The position numbers and the translations under genes are program-made. This document shows positions 26,801-36,107 of a stretch of DNA of 64,000 nt, piece by piece. This DNA comes from Cystobacter fuscus (lineage in GTDB: Bacteria; Myxococcota; Myxococcia; Myxococcales; Myxococcaceae). Under the pieces are notes generated by a model that saw only the letters and a program-made list of their open reading frames with translations, did no database searches and was not told where the DNA came from. Position 1 is the stretch's first letter. The number at the start of each line of letters is the position of its first letter. The DNA is taken from positions 3,968,001-4,032,000 of the forward strand of contig NZ_CP022098.1 in assembly GCF_002305875.1 (NCBI RefSeq), read 5' to 3'.

Positions 26801-28062
26801 TGCTCGACCTCGCCGCCGATCATGTTGATCGTGTCAAACGTGGGAATCAGGTCCGCGAGCATGTTGCCCGTCACGATGGACGACACGGCGGACAGGATGG
26901 GGAAGCCCGGCGCGCGCACGTGGACCTTGTAGGGCCGGCCGCCGCCGTCGCTCACGATGTACCAGCCGAGCTCGCCGTTGGCGGACTCGGTGGCGTCGAA
27001 GACCTCGCCGGCGGGCACCTGGATGCCCTCCATCACCAGCTTGAAGTGGGAGATGACGCCCTCGATGGTGCCGTACACCTCGGGCTTGGGCGGCAGCGCG
27101 ATGCGCCAGTCGTCCACGATGATGGGCCCGGAGGGGATCTTCGCCAGCGCCTGGCGCAGGATGCGCTCCGACTGCTTCATCTCCTCGATGCGCATGAGGT
27201 AGCGGTCGTAGTTGTCGCCGTGCTCACCCACCGGCACGTCGAAGTCGAGCTGGTTGTAGACCCAGTACGGCCGCGTCTTGCGCAGGTCGTAGTCGATGCC
27301 GCAGGCGCGCAGGCACGGGCCCGTCCAGCCGTAGTCGATGGCGTCCTCGGCGCTGATGATGCCGGTGCCCTTCATGCGGTCCACGAAGATGCGGTTGCGC
27401 GACAGGAGCGATTCCACCTCGATGTTCAGCTCGCGGATCTTGTCCAGCGACTTGAGGGTCCGCTCGATCCACCCCTCGGGCAGATCGCGGTTGAGCCCGC
27501 CCACGCGGCCGAAGCTGGTGGTCAGCCGCGCGCCCGTCAGCTCGGCCACCCGATCCATGATGAGCTCGCGCGCCTCCATGGCGAAGAGGAAGGGCGCGAA
27601 GCCTCCGAGCTCCATGCCCGTCGCCGCCACGCACGTGAGGTGGTCATGGATGCGGTGCAGCTCCGAGCCGATGACGCGGATGTACTGGGCGCGCTCGGGG
27701 ATCTCCAGGCCGATGAGCTTCTCCACGGCGTTGAGGAAGCCGAAGTTGTTCATCAGCGGGGACGCGTAGTTGAGCCGGTCCGTATAGGGCAGGCACTGCG
27801 TCCAGGTGACGTTCTCGCAGCTCTTCTGGAAGCCGCGGTGCAGGAAGCCGATCTCGCAGTCGGCGTTCTTGATGATCTCTCCCTCCAGGTGCACCTTCAT
27901 GCGCACCGTGCCGTGCATGGCGGGGTGGGAGGGGCCCATGTTGATGAACATGGGCTTGGACTGCAGGTGCGCCTCCAGCTCCGACTCCTGGGCATAGGCG
28001 TCGGTGTCCGGGTTGGGCACGTCGGGGTGGGGATGGGCTGCGGGCTTGTGGGGGTCCGCCAT
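26797..28062 (-). CDS. nuoD: NADH-quinone oxidoreductase subunit D
   Basis: 421 residues from the ATG at 28062, which I choose because the complex I domain starts about 35 residues later and an upstream open stretch is Arg/Pro-rich shadow. Quinone-pocket signature MGPSHPAMHG, IGFLHRGFQKSCE and the YTDRLNY segment are present. The His/Pro-rich first 30 residues are an extra tail. Peripheral-arm subunit next to the membrane. Start of nuoG overlaps its stop by 4 nt; nuoC lies 38 nt upstream. Confidence 0.96.
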   Translation of the reverse strand: MADPHKPAAHPHPDVPNPDTDAYAQESELEAHLQSKPMFINMGPSHPAMHGTVRMKVHLEGEIIKNADCEIGFLHRGFQKSCENVTWTQCLPYTDRLNYASPLMNNFGFLNAVEKLIGLEIPERAQYIRVIGSELHRIHDHLTCVAATGMELGGFAPFLFAMEARELIMDRVAELTGARLTTSFGRVGGLNRDLPEGWIERTLKSLDKIRELNIEVESLLSRNRIFVDRMKGTGIISAEDAIDYGWTGPCLRACGIDYDLRKTRPYWVYNQLDFDVPVGEHGDNYDRYLMRIEEMKQSERILRQALAKIPSGPIIVDDWRIALPPKPEVYGTIEGVISHFKLVMEGIQVPAGEVFDATESANGELGWYIVSDGGGRPYKVHVRAPGFPILSAVSSIVTGNMLADLIPTFDTINMIGGEVEQ

Positions 28063-28100
28063 GATGTCCTCGAGGGCGTGGCCGGTGGAAGAGCGGGCGA

Positions 28101-28628
28101 TCAGGAGACGCCGCTGGTACCGGGGCCGCGGAAGATGTCCTTGATGGGCCGCTCGGGAATGAGCGGCTGCCGGTCGCGCAGGGCGTAGTCCTTGCGCAGG
28201 GGATGGCCCTGGAACTCCTCGTAGAGCAACACGCGGCGCAAGTCCGGGTGTCCGGCGAAGCGCACGCCGTAGAAGTCCCACACGAAGCGCTCCCACCAGT
28301 TGGCGCCCTTGAACACGGACACCAGCGAGGGAATCTCCAACTGCGATTCGCTCACCCGCACCTTGAGGCGCACGTGCTCGCGGCGCGACAGGGAGCTGAT
28401 GAAGTAGACGACCTCGAAGCGCGGATCGTTCTCCGCCAGGTGGAGCCGGTCCACCGCGTCGATCGACACGAAGAGCTTGAAGTCCAGCTCGTGCTTGAGG
28501 AAGGCGGCCACCTTGGGAAGGTGCTCCGCGTGGATGACGGCCCAGGCGCCGCCCGTGCGGTCCAAATAGCGCTCCGCCACCGCCTCCGGAAACTGGGCAG
28601 TGACCCTGTCGAGTGCGAAGGTGCTCAA
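28101..28628 (-). CDS. nuoC: NADH-quinone oxidoreductase subunit C
   Basis: 175-residue peripheral subunit, separate from NuoD (not the fused NuoCD of E. coli). The 30-kDa signature is clear: WERFVWDFYGVRFAGHPDLR and the following LLYEEFQGHPLRKDY. It starts at TTG with GAGG four nt upstream. It opens the nuoC-D-G-H-I operon; the gene before it on this strand is a cyclase, so nuoC is parted from nuoA-nuoB by about 2 kb. Confidence 0.95.
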   Translation of the reverse strand: MSTFALDRVTAQFPEAVAERYLDRTGGAWAVIHAEHLPKVAAFLKHELDFKLFVSIDAVDRLHLAENDPRFEVVYFISSLSRREHVRLKVRVSESQLEIPSLVSVFKGANWWERFVWDFYGVRFAGHPDLRRVLLYEEFQGHPLRKDYALRDRQPLIPERPIKDIFRGPGTSGVS

Positions 28629-28699
28629 GAGGCCTCGATGCTGGCTAGGGAATCCGGGGCGTTATAAGGACGCGCCTTGGGGGGCGTCAACGGAATCCC

Positions 28700-30037
28700 T
28701 TAGCCATCCTCGCCACTTACGCGAGACAGAAGCCGGCGCTCTCCGGATCGGGGCTTGCGGGCCGCCACCCCGGCGTTTTCCCGGGGGTCCAGGGGAATGA
28801 ACGTGGACACCGGCTCGCGCTTGCCCGCCACGGCCGTGGGGGGAAGCTCCTTCCACAGGAAGCCGTCGCCCGCCTGCTCGCGCGTCTCCCGGGACACCAG
28901 CACCGGCGTGCCGTGCCGCTTGGTGAGCTGCTCGATCCGACTGGCCAGATTCACCGTGTCGCCAATGGCGGTGTACTCGAGACGTCGGGCCATGGAGCCG
29001 ATGTTGCCCAACACCACCCGGCCGGTGTGCAGGCCCACCCCCATGCGCAGCACCGGCTCTCCCCGCGCCGCCCGCCGGGCGTTGACCACCTCCAGCTCCC
29101 GCACCATCTCCAGGGCACACGCCACCGCGCGCCGGGGATGCTCGGGCTCGGGCAGGGGGGCACCGAAGTACACCATGAGTGCGTCCCCGATGAACTTGTC
29201 GAGCGTGCCCCCATGGCGGAACACCACCTCCACCATGTGTCCGTAGTACTCGTTGAGCAGGGTGACCACGGCCTCGGGCGACAGCCGCTCGCTCAGCGCG
29301 GTGAAGTCGCGCAGGTCCGCGAACAGCAGCGTCACCTCGCGCAGCTCGGGCCGGGACGCGGGGGAGGCCAGGTCCTGCAAGCGCTCGGCGACGGCGGGGG
29401 CGAAGTAGCGGCCGAGCTGGGCGCGCTTGAGTTCCTCGCGCGTCAGCGCGGAGACGAGCACGTGGATGCGGTGGAAGAGGTAGCGCGAGGCCCCCGCCGT
29501 GAGCGCCAGCACCAGCACCGCCACCACCTGGGCGCCCGTGCCCACGCTGGCCTCGGTCTGCAGCCGCACCTCGGCCAGGGCCGCCACGGCCGTCACCGAG
29601 AGGAGCACCGCGAGGCGCATGGACAGGGCGGACAGGACGATGACGAACGCGTAGAGGCCGAGCGTGAAGCCCGCCACGCCCGCCGGGAAGGGGGAGACGG
29701 GCAGGGCGAGGTGCTGCAACCAGTAGATGGCGGGCACATCCACCACCGCCAGGGAGAGCCCGGCCCAGCTCGCCACCCGGGGCCAGCGCACCACCGCCGC
29801 GAGTGACGCGACGGTACACAGCCAGTAGGCGAGGAAGGGCGCGAGGTACACCCGCCAGTCCGCCAGCCCCCGCCCCACGCCCAGGTACACCGTGACGAGC
29901 AGCACGAGCGACACCCCGAGGCAGCGCAACTGCGCCAGTCGTACCGTGTTGTGCTGGCGTTCGGCCTCGAGCGCCCTGCCCACCGGCTCCATCAGGGAGT
30001 CGGCGAGCGGGGCGTGGGTCTGCCCGGATTCGTCCAC
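28700..30037 (-). CDS. Membrane-anchored class III adenylate/guanylate cyclase, canonical active site
   Basis: About 445 residues from GTG 30037 (GAGG just upstream; GTG 30079 and ATG 29992 are alternatives). About six spans form an N-terminal MASE-like region (about 35-190), then a class III cyclase domain (about 230-420). FADLRDFT and [13 protein letters not shown] give both metal Asp residues; [15 protein letters not shown] gives the Asp, Asn and Arg of catalysis. All expected residues are present, so it should make a cyclic nucleotide, cAMP more likely than cGMP. It interrupts the nuo genes, between nuoB and nuoC, on the same strand. A small basic C-terminal tail follows. Confidence 0.88.
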   Translation of the reverse strand: MDESGQTHAPLADSLMEPVGRALEAERQHNTVRLAQLRCLGVSLVLLVTVYLGVGRGLADWRVYLAPFLAYWLCTVASLAAVVRWPRVASWAGLSLAVVDVPAIYWLQHLALPVSPFPAGVAGFTLGLYAFVIVLSALSMRLAVLLSVTAVAALAEVRLQTEASVGTGAQVVAVLVLALTAGASRYLFHRIHVLVSALTREELKRAQLGRYFAPAVAERLQDLASPASRPELREVTLLFADLRDFTALSERLSPEAVVTLLNEYYGHMVEVVFRHGGTLDKFIGDALMVYFGAPLPEPEHPRRAVACALEMVRELEVVNARRAARGEPVLRMGVGLHTGRVVLGNIGSMARRLEYTAIGDTVNLASRIEQLTKRHGTPVLVSRETREQAGDGFLWKELPPTAVAGKREPVSTFIPLDPRENAGVAARKPRSGERRLLSRVSGEDG

Positions 30038-30150
30038 GAGACCTCGGAAGTAGGGAGGATGGCGCGGGCATCCTCTCACGGACGTCGGGCAGCGCGCATC
30101 TTTCAGGCGGACGCCCGCCCGCCCTGCGGCATGACTCTTAACGGAAGCGT

Positions 30151-30633
30151 ATGGTGGGTGCCATGTCCCCGACCTCCCCCGAGAGCCTCCAGGAACGCTT
30201 CGCTCCCCATCTGGCCTGCTTTGGTTGCGGCCCCGCCAATTCTCAAGGTCTGCGAATCCGCAGCATCGTGGAGGGGGATCGGGTCGTCGCCGACTGGACC
30301 CCCGCCGAGCACCACCAGGCCTTCCCCGGCGTGGTGAGCGGCGGAATCATCGGCACGCTGCTCGACTGTCACTGCAACTGGACGGCGGCCCACACGTTGA
30401 TGAAGGACCGGGGCCTGGACACGCCGCCCTGTACCGTCACCGCCGAGTACTCCATCCAGCTCAAGCGCCCCACGCCCCTGGGGCCCCTGCGCCTCGAGGC
30501 CCGCCCCGTGTCCCAGGAGGGGGACAAGGTCGTCGTCGAGGGCACCCTCACCGCCGGGGGCAAGGTGTGCGCGACGTGCCGGGGCACCTTCGTCGCGGTG
30601 AAGCCGGGCCACCCCGCGTACCACCGCTGGTAG
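30151..30633 (+). CDS. PaaI/YdiI-like hot-dog-fold acyl-CoA thioesterase
   Basis: 160-residue hot-dog thioesterase starting at ATG 30151. Conserved core [19 protein letters not shown] is present, with the helix that carries a catalytic Asp/Asn/Gln position (TLLDCHCNW). Cytosolic; would hydrolyse a fatty acyl- or aryl-CoA. Cys-rich near the N-terminus (CFGCG), a common feature of THEM4-like members. It lies alone on the plus strand inside the nuo region, divergent from the cyclase and facing the 3' end of nuoB. Confidence 0.78.
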   Translation: MVGAMSPTSPESLQERFAPHLACFGCGPANSQGLRIRSIVEGDRVVADWTPAEHHQAFPGVVSGGIIGTLLDCHCNWTAAHTLMKDRGLDTPPCTVTAEYSIQLKRPTPLGPLRLEARPVSQEGDKVVVEGTLTAGGKVCATCRGTFVAVKPGHPAYHRW

Positions 30634-30709
30634 ACATGACGAGGGCCCCGTCACCCTCCGGAGGGGAGGTTCACGAGGCCCGGGTCCGTCCGGCGCGGGC
30701 GCCGGGGTG

Positions 30710-31267
30710 CTACTTGGTCAGCGAGTAGTTCTGGGCCATCAGATCGTGCGGCGCGGTGCCGCGGTGGCCCACGCGGTGCGTCTGGTTGGCGATCTTGTCC
30801 TGCAAGAGCTTCAGGCCGTCGAGCACCTGCTCGGGACGCGGCGGGCAGCCGGGGATGTAGACGTCCACCGGGATGATGCGATCGATGCCCTGGAGCACCG
30901 CGTAGTTGTCGTAGAAGCCGCCCGACGAGGCGCACACGCCGAAGGCGACGACCCACTTGGGCTCGCACATCTGCTCGTACACGCGCTTGAGGATGGGCGC
31001 CTGCTTCATGTTGATGGTGCCGATGACCATCAGCATGTCCGCCTGCCGCGGCGAGAAGCGGGGGAACTCGGCGCCGAAGCGGGCGATGTCGTGCCGGGCG
31101 GAGGAGACCGACATGAACTCCATGCCGCAGCATGCGGTGGCGTACGGGTAGGTGAAGAGCGAGTATTTGCGCGCCCAGCCCAGGCCCTTGGACACCATCC
31201 GCTCGATGAAGCCCATGGCTTCGTCCCGGCGGGTGGTCAATACGGGTGCGATATCGGATTCAGCCAT
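30710..31267 (-). CDS. nuoB: NADH-quinone oxidoreductase subunit B
   Basis: 185-residue subunit that carries cluster N2 next to the quinone site. The N2 ligands are visible: CCGME, then [17 protein letters not shown] and PGCPPRPE. Length is usual. It lies 6 nt after nuoA; no nuoC follows directly. A short C-terminal tail after the last cluster segment is not conserved. Confidence 0.96.
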   Translation of the reverse strand: MAESDIAPVLTTRRDEAMGFIERMVSKGLGWARKYSLFTYPYATACCGMEFMSVSSARHDIARFGAEFPRFSPRQADMLMVIGTINMKQAPILKRVYEQMCEPKWVVAFGVCASSGGFYDNYAVLQGIDRIIPVDVYIPGCPPRPEQVLDGLKLLQDKIANQTHRVGHRGTAPHDLMAQNYSLTK

Positions 31268-31273
31268 GGTTCC

Positions 31274-31660
31274 TCAGTGCTCCCACTCCAGAGCGCCCTT
31301 CTTCCAGACGTAGATAAGGCCCACCACGACGGTCGCCGCGAAAACCACCATCTCCGCGTAGCCGAACCAGCCGAGCGCCTGGAAGTTCACCGCCCAGGGA
31401 TACAGGAAGACCGCCTCGACGTCGAACACGATGAACAGCAGCGCCACCACGTAGAACTTCACCGCGAAGCGCTGGCGCGCCGTTCCGCTGCTCGCCGAGC
31501 CGGCCTCGAAGGGGGCGGACTTGATGGAGCTTGGCCGCTTGGGGCCCGCGAGGGCCGCCAGTTTCACGATGACGAGCGCCAGCACGCCCGCCAGCAGCAA
31601 CACGAGCGCCAGCGGCAGGTAGGAGCTCAGGGGATTGTTCGGATCAATCGCGGGGGTCAT
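31274..31660 (-). CDS. nuoA: NADH-quinone oxidoreductase subunit A
   Basis: 128 residues from ATG 31660, chosen over an upstream open frame because the first span (LPLALVLLLAGVLALVIVKL) starts soon after. Three spans; the conserved segment FEAGSASSGTARQRFAVKFY and FIVFDVEAVFLYPW, with the buried acidic residues, identifies NuoA. Inner membrane, proximal part of the membrane arm. Pairs with nuoB in a two-gene unit that heads the split complex I region. Confidence 0.95.
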   Translation of the reverse strand: MTPAIDPNNPLSSYLPLALVLLLAGVLALVIVKLAALAGPKRPSSIKSAPFEAGSASSGTARQRFAVKFYVVALLFIVFDVEAVFLYPWAVNFQALGWFGYAEMVVFAATVVVGLIYVWKKGALEWEH

Positions 31661-31873
31661 CAGTTCGCGGACCCTAGGGACAGCCGCGAGAGGTGTCAAC
31701 GTGAAACCCGGGAGCGCCAACCCCCGGACATGACAGCGAAAAGCCCGGGCGACCGCCGGGGCCTTCCCCCCCGCGCGCCAAGGAGGCACCTGGGCGGGGT
31801 TTGACGCTCCGCGCGCCGCCCCCTAGGGTCCTGGCCCGACGCGTCGTGCGATCAGACAGGAGCAGCGCCGGGC

Positions 31874-33457
31874 ATGTGGGGTCGGCTTAGTCTACGCTGG
31901 CAGGTGGCATTCGCGGTGCTGGTCCCCAGCCTCGCCGTGGCCGTGTTCAACGGCTTCTACTTTCCCGAGCAGCAGCGTGAGCAGGGGCTGCGGCGGCTCG
32001 AGGAACAGGCGCACGCGGTGGGCAGGCTCGCCGCGGAGGACGTCTCCTTCTTGTTGGAGGAGAGCGGGGCGCGTGGGATGAGCCCTCCTCCGCCCGTCCT
32101 CGAGCGCGTGAAGTCGCGGGTCTTCGATCGCGTGGAGCAGACGAGCCGGACGGGCGCCGTGTCCTTCCAGGCGATGCTCACGCCCGAGAGCGAGGTGCTG
32201 GCCGAGCGGGGCAACCTGCCGTCCGCGCGGACCTTGAAGGGCCTCTCCACCGTGAAGGAGGGGGACTGCGCGGAGAAGCGGCTGGCGGCGGGCCCCATGG
32301 CGTTCTGCGGGCTGCCCGGCGGCTACGTGTACGTGGTGGGCCTCAACGCGGCCGCGGTGATGCAGGAGGCGCGCGCCATGCGCTGGTCCAGCTTCTTCGT
32401 GTACCTGGGCGCCATGCTCACTGGCCTCTTCATCGCCTTCTTCATCGGGCGGGCCATCGCCGAGCCGGTGACGCGCATGACCCAGGCGGCGCGCGAGGTG
32501 GCCCAGGGCGACATGTCGCAGAGCGAGGTGGACGTGGCCTCGGCGGGCGAGGTGCGCATGATGGCGCACTCCTTCAACGAGATGCTCGGCACGCTGCGCG
32601 GCACGGTGTCCGAGCTGCTCACGCGCCTGGAGCAGCTCTCCAGCGCCTCGCGGGGCCTGTCGGGCGCGTCCGCGGATCAGGAGCACGTCATCAGCCAGCA
32701 GGCGGCGTACGCCCAGCAGATCGCCGCGACCTTCGAGGAGCTGAGCCGCACCGCGGAGCAGATCTCCAGCTCCACCGAGGTGGTGGAGTCCAGCGCGCGG
32801 CGCACGCACGAGGCGGTGGCCGAGGCCATGGCGGTGGTGGCCCAGGTGGTCGCGGGCATCAACGACATCCGCATGGAGTCCAAGGGCGTGGCCGACGCCA
32901 TCGTGGGCCTCAACCAGGATCTGCAGCAGGTGTCGAAGATCGCCCAGGTCATCAACCAGGTGGCGGAGCGCTCGGATCTGCTGGCGCTCAACGCGGCGCT
33001 GGAGGGCACCAAGGCGGGCGAGGTGGGCCGGGGCTTCTCGCTCGTGGCGGCGGAGATGCGCAAGCTCGCCGAGAGCGTGTCCGCGTCCGCGCGCGACATC
33101 GGGCGCATCGTGGAGAAGGTGCAGGACTCGGGCAACGAGGCGGCCACCAAGGCGCGCGTGGGCATGGCGACGAGCGACCGTGGCGTGGAGGTGGCCGAGC
33201 AGGCCTCGGCCGTGTTCCAGCGCATCGTCGAGCTGGCGCGCGGCACGAGCGAGGCGGCGCGGCAGATCACCATCGCCACGCGCCAGCAGCGCCAGTCCAG
33301 CGAGCAGGCCGTGCAGGGCGCGCGCAACGTGGCGGACCTGGTCAAACAGGGCGTGGACGCCACGGGGCGTACCACGCGCATCGCCCAGGATCTGCAGAGC
33401 GTGGCCGACAGCCTCAGCGTGCTCACCAGCAAGTTCAAGGTGGCACGCGATCGGTAG
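31874..33457 (+). CDS. Methyl-accepting chemotaxis protein
   Basis: 527 residues with an N-terminal span (about 10-28), a periplasmic domain of about 140 residues (no Cache or 4HB motif I can name), a second span (about 175-195), HAMP (about 195-250) and a signalling coiled coil with hairpin tip NQVAERSDLLALNAALEG. The tip differs from the E. coli consensus (E-x-T-N replaced by ERSD), a variant seen in other receptors. Membrane receptor feeding CheA/CheW. No che genes lie beside it, so it works with a remote cluster. It is not the cytoplasmic FrzCD, which lacks spans. Confidence 0.88.
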   Translation: MWGRLSLRWQVAFAVLVPSLAVAVFNGFYFPEQQREQGLRRLEEQAHAVGRLAAEDVSFLLEESGARGMSPPPPVLERVKSRVFDRVEQTSRTGAVSFQAMLTPESEVLAERGNLPSARTLKGLSTVKEGDCAEKRLAAGPMAFCGLPGGYVYVVGLNAAAVMQEARAMRWSSFFVYLGAMLTGLFIAFFIGRAIAEPVTRMTQAAREVAQGDMSQSEVDVASAGEVRMMAHSFNEMLGTLRGTVSELLTRLEQLSSASRGLSGASADQEHVISQQAAYAQQIAATFEELSRTAEQISSSTEVVESSARRTHEAVAEAMAVVAQVVAGINDIRMESKGVADAIVGLNQDLQQVSKIAQVINQVAERSDLLALNAALEGTKAGEVGRGFSLVAAEMRKLAESVSASARDIGRIVEKVQDSGNEAATKARVGMATSDRGVEVAEQASAVFQRIVELARGTSEAARQITIATRQQRQSSEQAVQGARNVADLVKQGVDATGRTTRIAQDLQSVADSLSVLTSKFKVARDR

Positions 33458-33475
33458 CCGGCCGCCGGGCCCGTC

Positions 33476-34846
33476 TCAGACGACGGGCACGAACTCGATC
33501 AGCGCCTTCTTGGGGGGCTGGCCGAAGGGCAGGTAGCGCAGCTTGGGCGGCGCGACTCCCGGCGCCAGCTGTGGCCGCACCCCACGGCGCGACAGCTCGC
33601 GCGCGAACGCCGTGGCGAACTGCACCACCTCCACCCAGGCCAGGTGGTAGCCCAGGCAGAAGTGCGGGCCACCGCCGAAGGGCGCCGTCTCGATGGAGGA
33701 GGGCGGGATGCGCCGGCCCATCCACCGCGAGGGATCGAACTTCTCCGGCTCGGGGAAGTTGGCCGGATCGTAGCCGTAGGTGCCCAGCGGAACGGTGATC
33801 ATCGTGCCCTTGGGCACGAGCTTGCCGTGCAGCGTCAGGTCCTCGGTCGCCTCGCGCGCCGTGGACGACACGGGCGGGTAGAGCCGGATCACTTCCCGGA
33901 AGAGCGCCTCGGCGAAGGGGTGGCGCTTGAGCTCCTCGGGCGAGCGGGGCAGGCCCGGCGCCGCCGTGGCCTCCTCGCGCAGCTTCTCCCAGAGGTCGGG
34001 CCGCTGGGCGAGCACGAGGCCCAGCCACGCCATCGTCGACGCGGTCGTCTCGTGTCCCGCCAGGGCCAGCAGCCGCAGGTTGCTGATGAGATCGTCCTCC
34101 TTGAGCGGCTGGCCTTCCGTGTCGCGCGCCGCCAGCATCGCCGAGAGCGTGCCCGGCATCTCCGGACGGCCCCGCGCCGCCGCGATGAGGCTGGAGAAGC
34201 GCGCATCCAGCCACGCACGCCCCCGGCGGGCGCGCCAGCGCGGCGAGTAGGGCAGGTCGAGCTTCAGCGGGAACGCCCCGAGGGTGAACTCGCGGTAGTT
34301 CGTGTTGAACTCCTGGATCTCCGAGCGGTCGATGCCCATGACGCGGAAGATGATGTCGAGGGCGAACTTCTGGGTCTCGGTGATCAAGGAGAAGGGGCGC
34401 GAGGCGGGCAGGCTGGCCACGCTCGCCTCGATGACCTCGGCGGACAGGGTGGCGGCGCCACTGGACGACAGCCCCCGGGGCGTGAAGGGCCCGCTCATGG
34501 GCGTGCGCAGGTTGCGGTGGCGGGCGCCATCCTGGGACAGGAGCGCGTCGCCGATGAACTCGGGCGCCTGCTCGCGGATGAACTCGCTGCTGGTCACCCG
34601 GTTCTTGAGCAGCTCGAAGCCGGGCTCGCCCATGCACACCAACTGCATCTCGGAGCCGAAGGAGCGCATCCAGAAGATGGGGCCCACCTTGGCCTCGGCG
34701 GCGCGCAGGAAGGTGAGGGTGTCGCCGAGGTTGAAGGGCGCGTGTCCCACCAGGGGCAGCCCACCCGGGAGGATGGGAATGCCGAGGCGGTGGGTCTCCT
34801 TCATCGGCAGGCGCTCCAGCATGTTGCTCAGGGTCTGCATTTGCAT
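33476..34846 (-). CDS. Cytochrome P450
   Basis: 456-residue P450. I-helix AGHETTAS, the ExxR pair (EVIR), and heme loop FGGGPHFCLGYHL with the Cys thiolate and His are all complete. The first 15 residues form a weak hydrophobic stretch, not a clear membrane anchor. Substrate cannot be told; myxobacterial P450s often act on fatty acids, steroids or secondary metabolites. It starts 5 nt after a PHP-domain gene on the same strand, so the two form an operon. No ferredoxin gene is nearby. Confidence 0.93.
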   Translation of the reverse strand: MQMQTLSNMLERLPMKETHRLGIPILPGGLPLVGHAPFNLGDTLTFLRAAEAKVGPIFWMRSFGSEMQLVCMGEPGFELLKNRVTSSEFIREQAPEFIGDALLSQDGARHRNLRTPMSGPFTPRGLSSSGAATLSAEVIEASVASLPASRPFSLITETQKFALDIIFRVMGIDRSEIQEFNTNYREFTLGAFPLKLDLPYSPRWRARRGRAWLDARFSSLIAAARGRPEMPGTLSAMLAARDTEGQPLKEDDLISNLRLLALAGHETTASTMAWLGLVLAQRPDLWEKLREEATAAPGLPRSPEELKRHPFAEALFREVIRLYPPVSSTAREATEDLTLHGKLVPKGTMITVPLGTYGYDPANFPEPEKFDPSRWMGRRIPPSSIETAPFGGGPHFCLGYHLAWVEVVQFATAFARELSRRGVRPQLAPGVAPPKLRYLPFGQPPKKALIEFVPVV

Positions 34847-34851
34847 GGTGT

Positions 34852-35688
34852 CTAGCTCGCGTGTGGGGACTGGCTCGTGGCCCGGGCGCGCAGTCTCGCG
34901 AAGTTCTCGGGAGGAGTGGGGGAGTCTCCGGGTCGTCGGCCTGGTGTCACCTGTTCCCCGTGGAAGTCGCTGCCTCCCGTGGGCACCAGATCGAACTCCT
35001 TCGCGTACTTCACGTACCGCTGCTGCACACTCGGGTTGTGGTCCGAATGTAGCGCCTCCAGCCCATCCAGGCCCGCCCGCGCGAGCTGTAGGATGTCGTA
35101 CCGTTCAATCTTGGAGCTGCCGGGGTGGGCCAGTGTGGCCGTGCCCCCCGCGCGGTGCACGAGCTGGATGGCCTCCGCTCCGTCCAGCTTGAACCGCTCC
35201 ACCCAGGCCGCCTTTCCCGCCCCCAGGAAACGGTCGAAGGCCTCCTTCACGTCCAGGCACCACCCGCGCTCCACCAACACCCGCGCCAGATGGGGTCTGC
35301 CGAGCTGCGCTCCCGCCGCCAGGGCGCGCACCTCCTCCATCCGGATGGGAAACCCGAGCCGTTGCATCCGCTCCACCATGAGCACCATGCGCTGCTCGCG
35401 CTCCACCCGCAGCCGCGACGCGTAGGCGGCCAGCTCCGGGAAGTCCGGCCGGACGAAGTGTCCCAGGATGTGCACCTCGCGCTTGTTCACGAACGCCGAC
35501 AGCTCGATGCCCGGTACCAGCTCCACGCCGTGCGCCCGCGCCGCCTCCGCCGCCTCCGCCAGCCCCTCCACCGTGTCGTGGTCCGTCACCGCCAGCGCCT
35601 TCACTCCGGCACTCGCCGCCAGGGCCAGCAGCCCGGTGGGCGAGTGCTGGCCATCGCTCGCGGTCGTGTGGGAATGCAGATCGATCAC
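34852..35688 (-). CDS. PHP-domain phosphoesterase (YciV/RNase AM-like)
   Basis: 278 residues. The PHP metal motifs are complete: HSHTTASDG, TDHDT, GIELS, HILGH, the His of GRPHLARV, AHPG and GSDFHG. The match in order and length (about 280) fits YciV, a 5'-3' exonuclease on short RNA and 3',5'-bisphosphate nucleotides (RNase AM), better than histidinol phosphatase or PolX. Cytosolic. It starts an operon with a P450 gene 5 nt later, for which I see no functional reason. Confidence 0.86.
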   Translation of the reverse strand: MIDLHSHTTASDGQHSPTGLLALAASAGVKALAVTDHDTVEGLAEAAEAARAHGVELVPGIELSAFVNKREVHILGHFVRPDFPELAAYASRLRVEREQRMVLMVERMQRLGFPIRMEEVRALAAGAQLGRPHLARVLVERGWCLDVKEAFDRFLGAGKAAWVERFKLDGAEAIQLVHRAGGTATLAHPGSSKIERYDILQLARAGLDGLEALHSDHNPSVQQRYVKYAKEFDLVPTGGSDFHGEQVTPGRRPGDSPTPPENFARLRARATSQSPHAS

Positions 35689-35779
35689 GGCTGACTCCAG
35701 GCCACTCGGGTTGAACCGTCGGGAGGGGCGTCCCTAGGATGATGGAGGATGCGTCACGGATGCACCAGCGGAGACCCCC

Positions 35780-36061
35780 ATGGCCAAGGAAGACACCATC
35801 GAGAACCGCGTCTACCTCTTCGAGTCCCTGGCGAGCAGCTATGTCTCCAGTGCCTCGGACCTGCTGTCCTCCGACGACGAGGCGGCGCGCGCCCGGGCGA
35901 GGAGGGCCCTGGCGGAGCTGGCCTTCGTCTCCTGCGTCGTCGCGGACACCGGGCACCTGCCCCCGGAGCAGGTGCGCGAGCGGCTCCTCGGAATCGCCCC
36001 GCCGCCTCCTGCCGAGGGCGAGGAGGGCAAGGGCAAGAGCAGGGACCGCAAGCGCAAGTGA
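35780..36061 (+). CDS. Hypothetical small protein, 93 aa
   Basis: No family recognised. Residues 1-60 look helical (segments RVYLFESLASSYVSSASDLL and RARRALAELAFVSCVVAD); the tail is Pro/Glu/Lys-rich and ends KSRDRKRK. No signal peptide or span. The ATG has GGAGACCCCC upstream. It lies 46 nt before the deoxyhypusine-synthase-like gene, on the same strand. Confidence 0.55.
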   Translation: MAKEDTIENRVYLFESLASSYVSSASDLLSSDDEAARARARRALAELAFVSCVVADTGHLPPEQVRERLLGIAPPPPAEGEEGKGKSRDRKRK

Positions 36062-36107
36062 ACCCGGGCCTCCCCTCGGCGCGTGGGTGGTGGTAGATCG
36101 GCGCGCC

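Noticed and set aside
31874-33457. Naming the receptor FrzCD
   Set aside because: FrzCD has no membrane spans; this protein has two and a periplasmic domain, and no frz genes are near.
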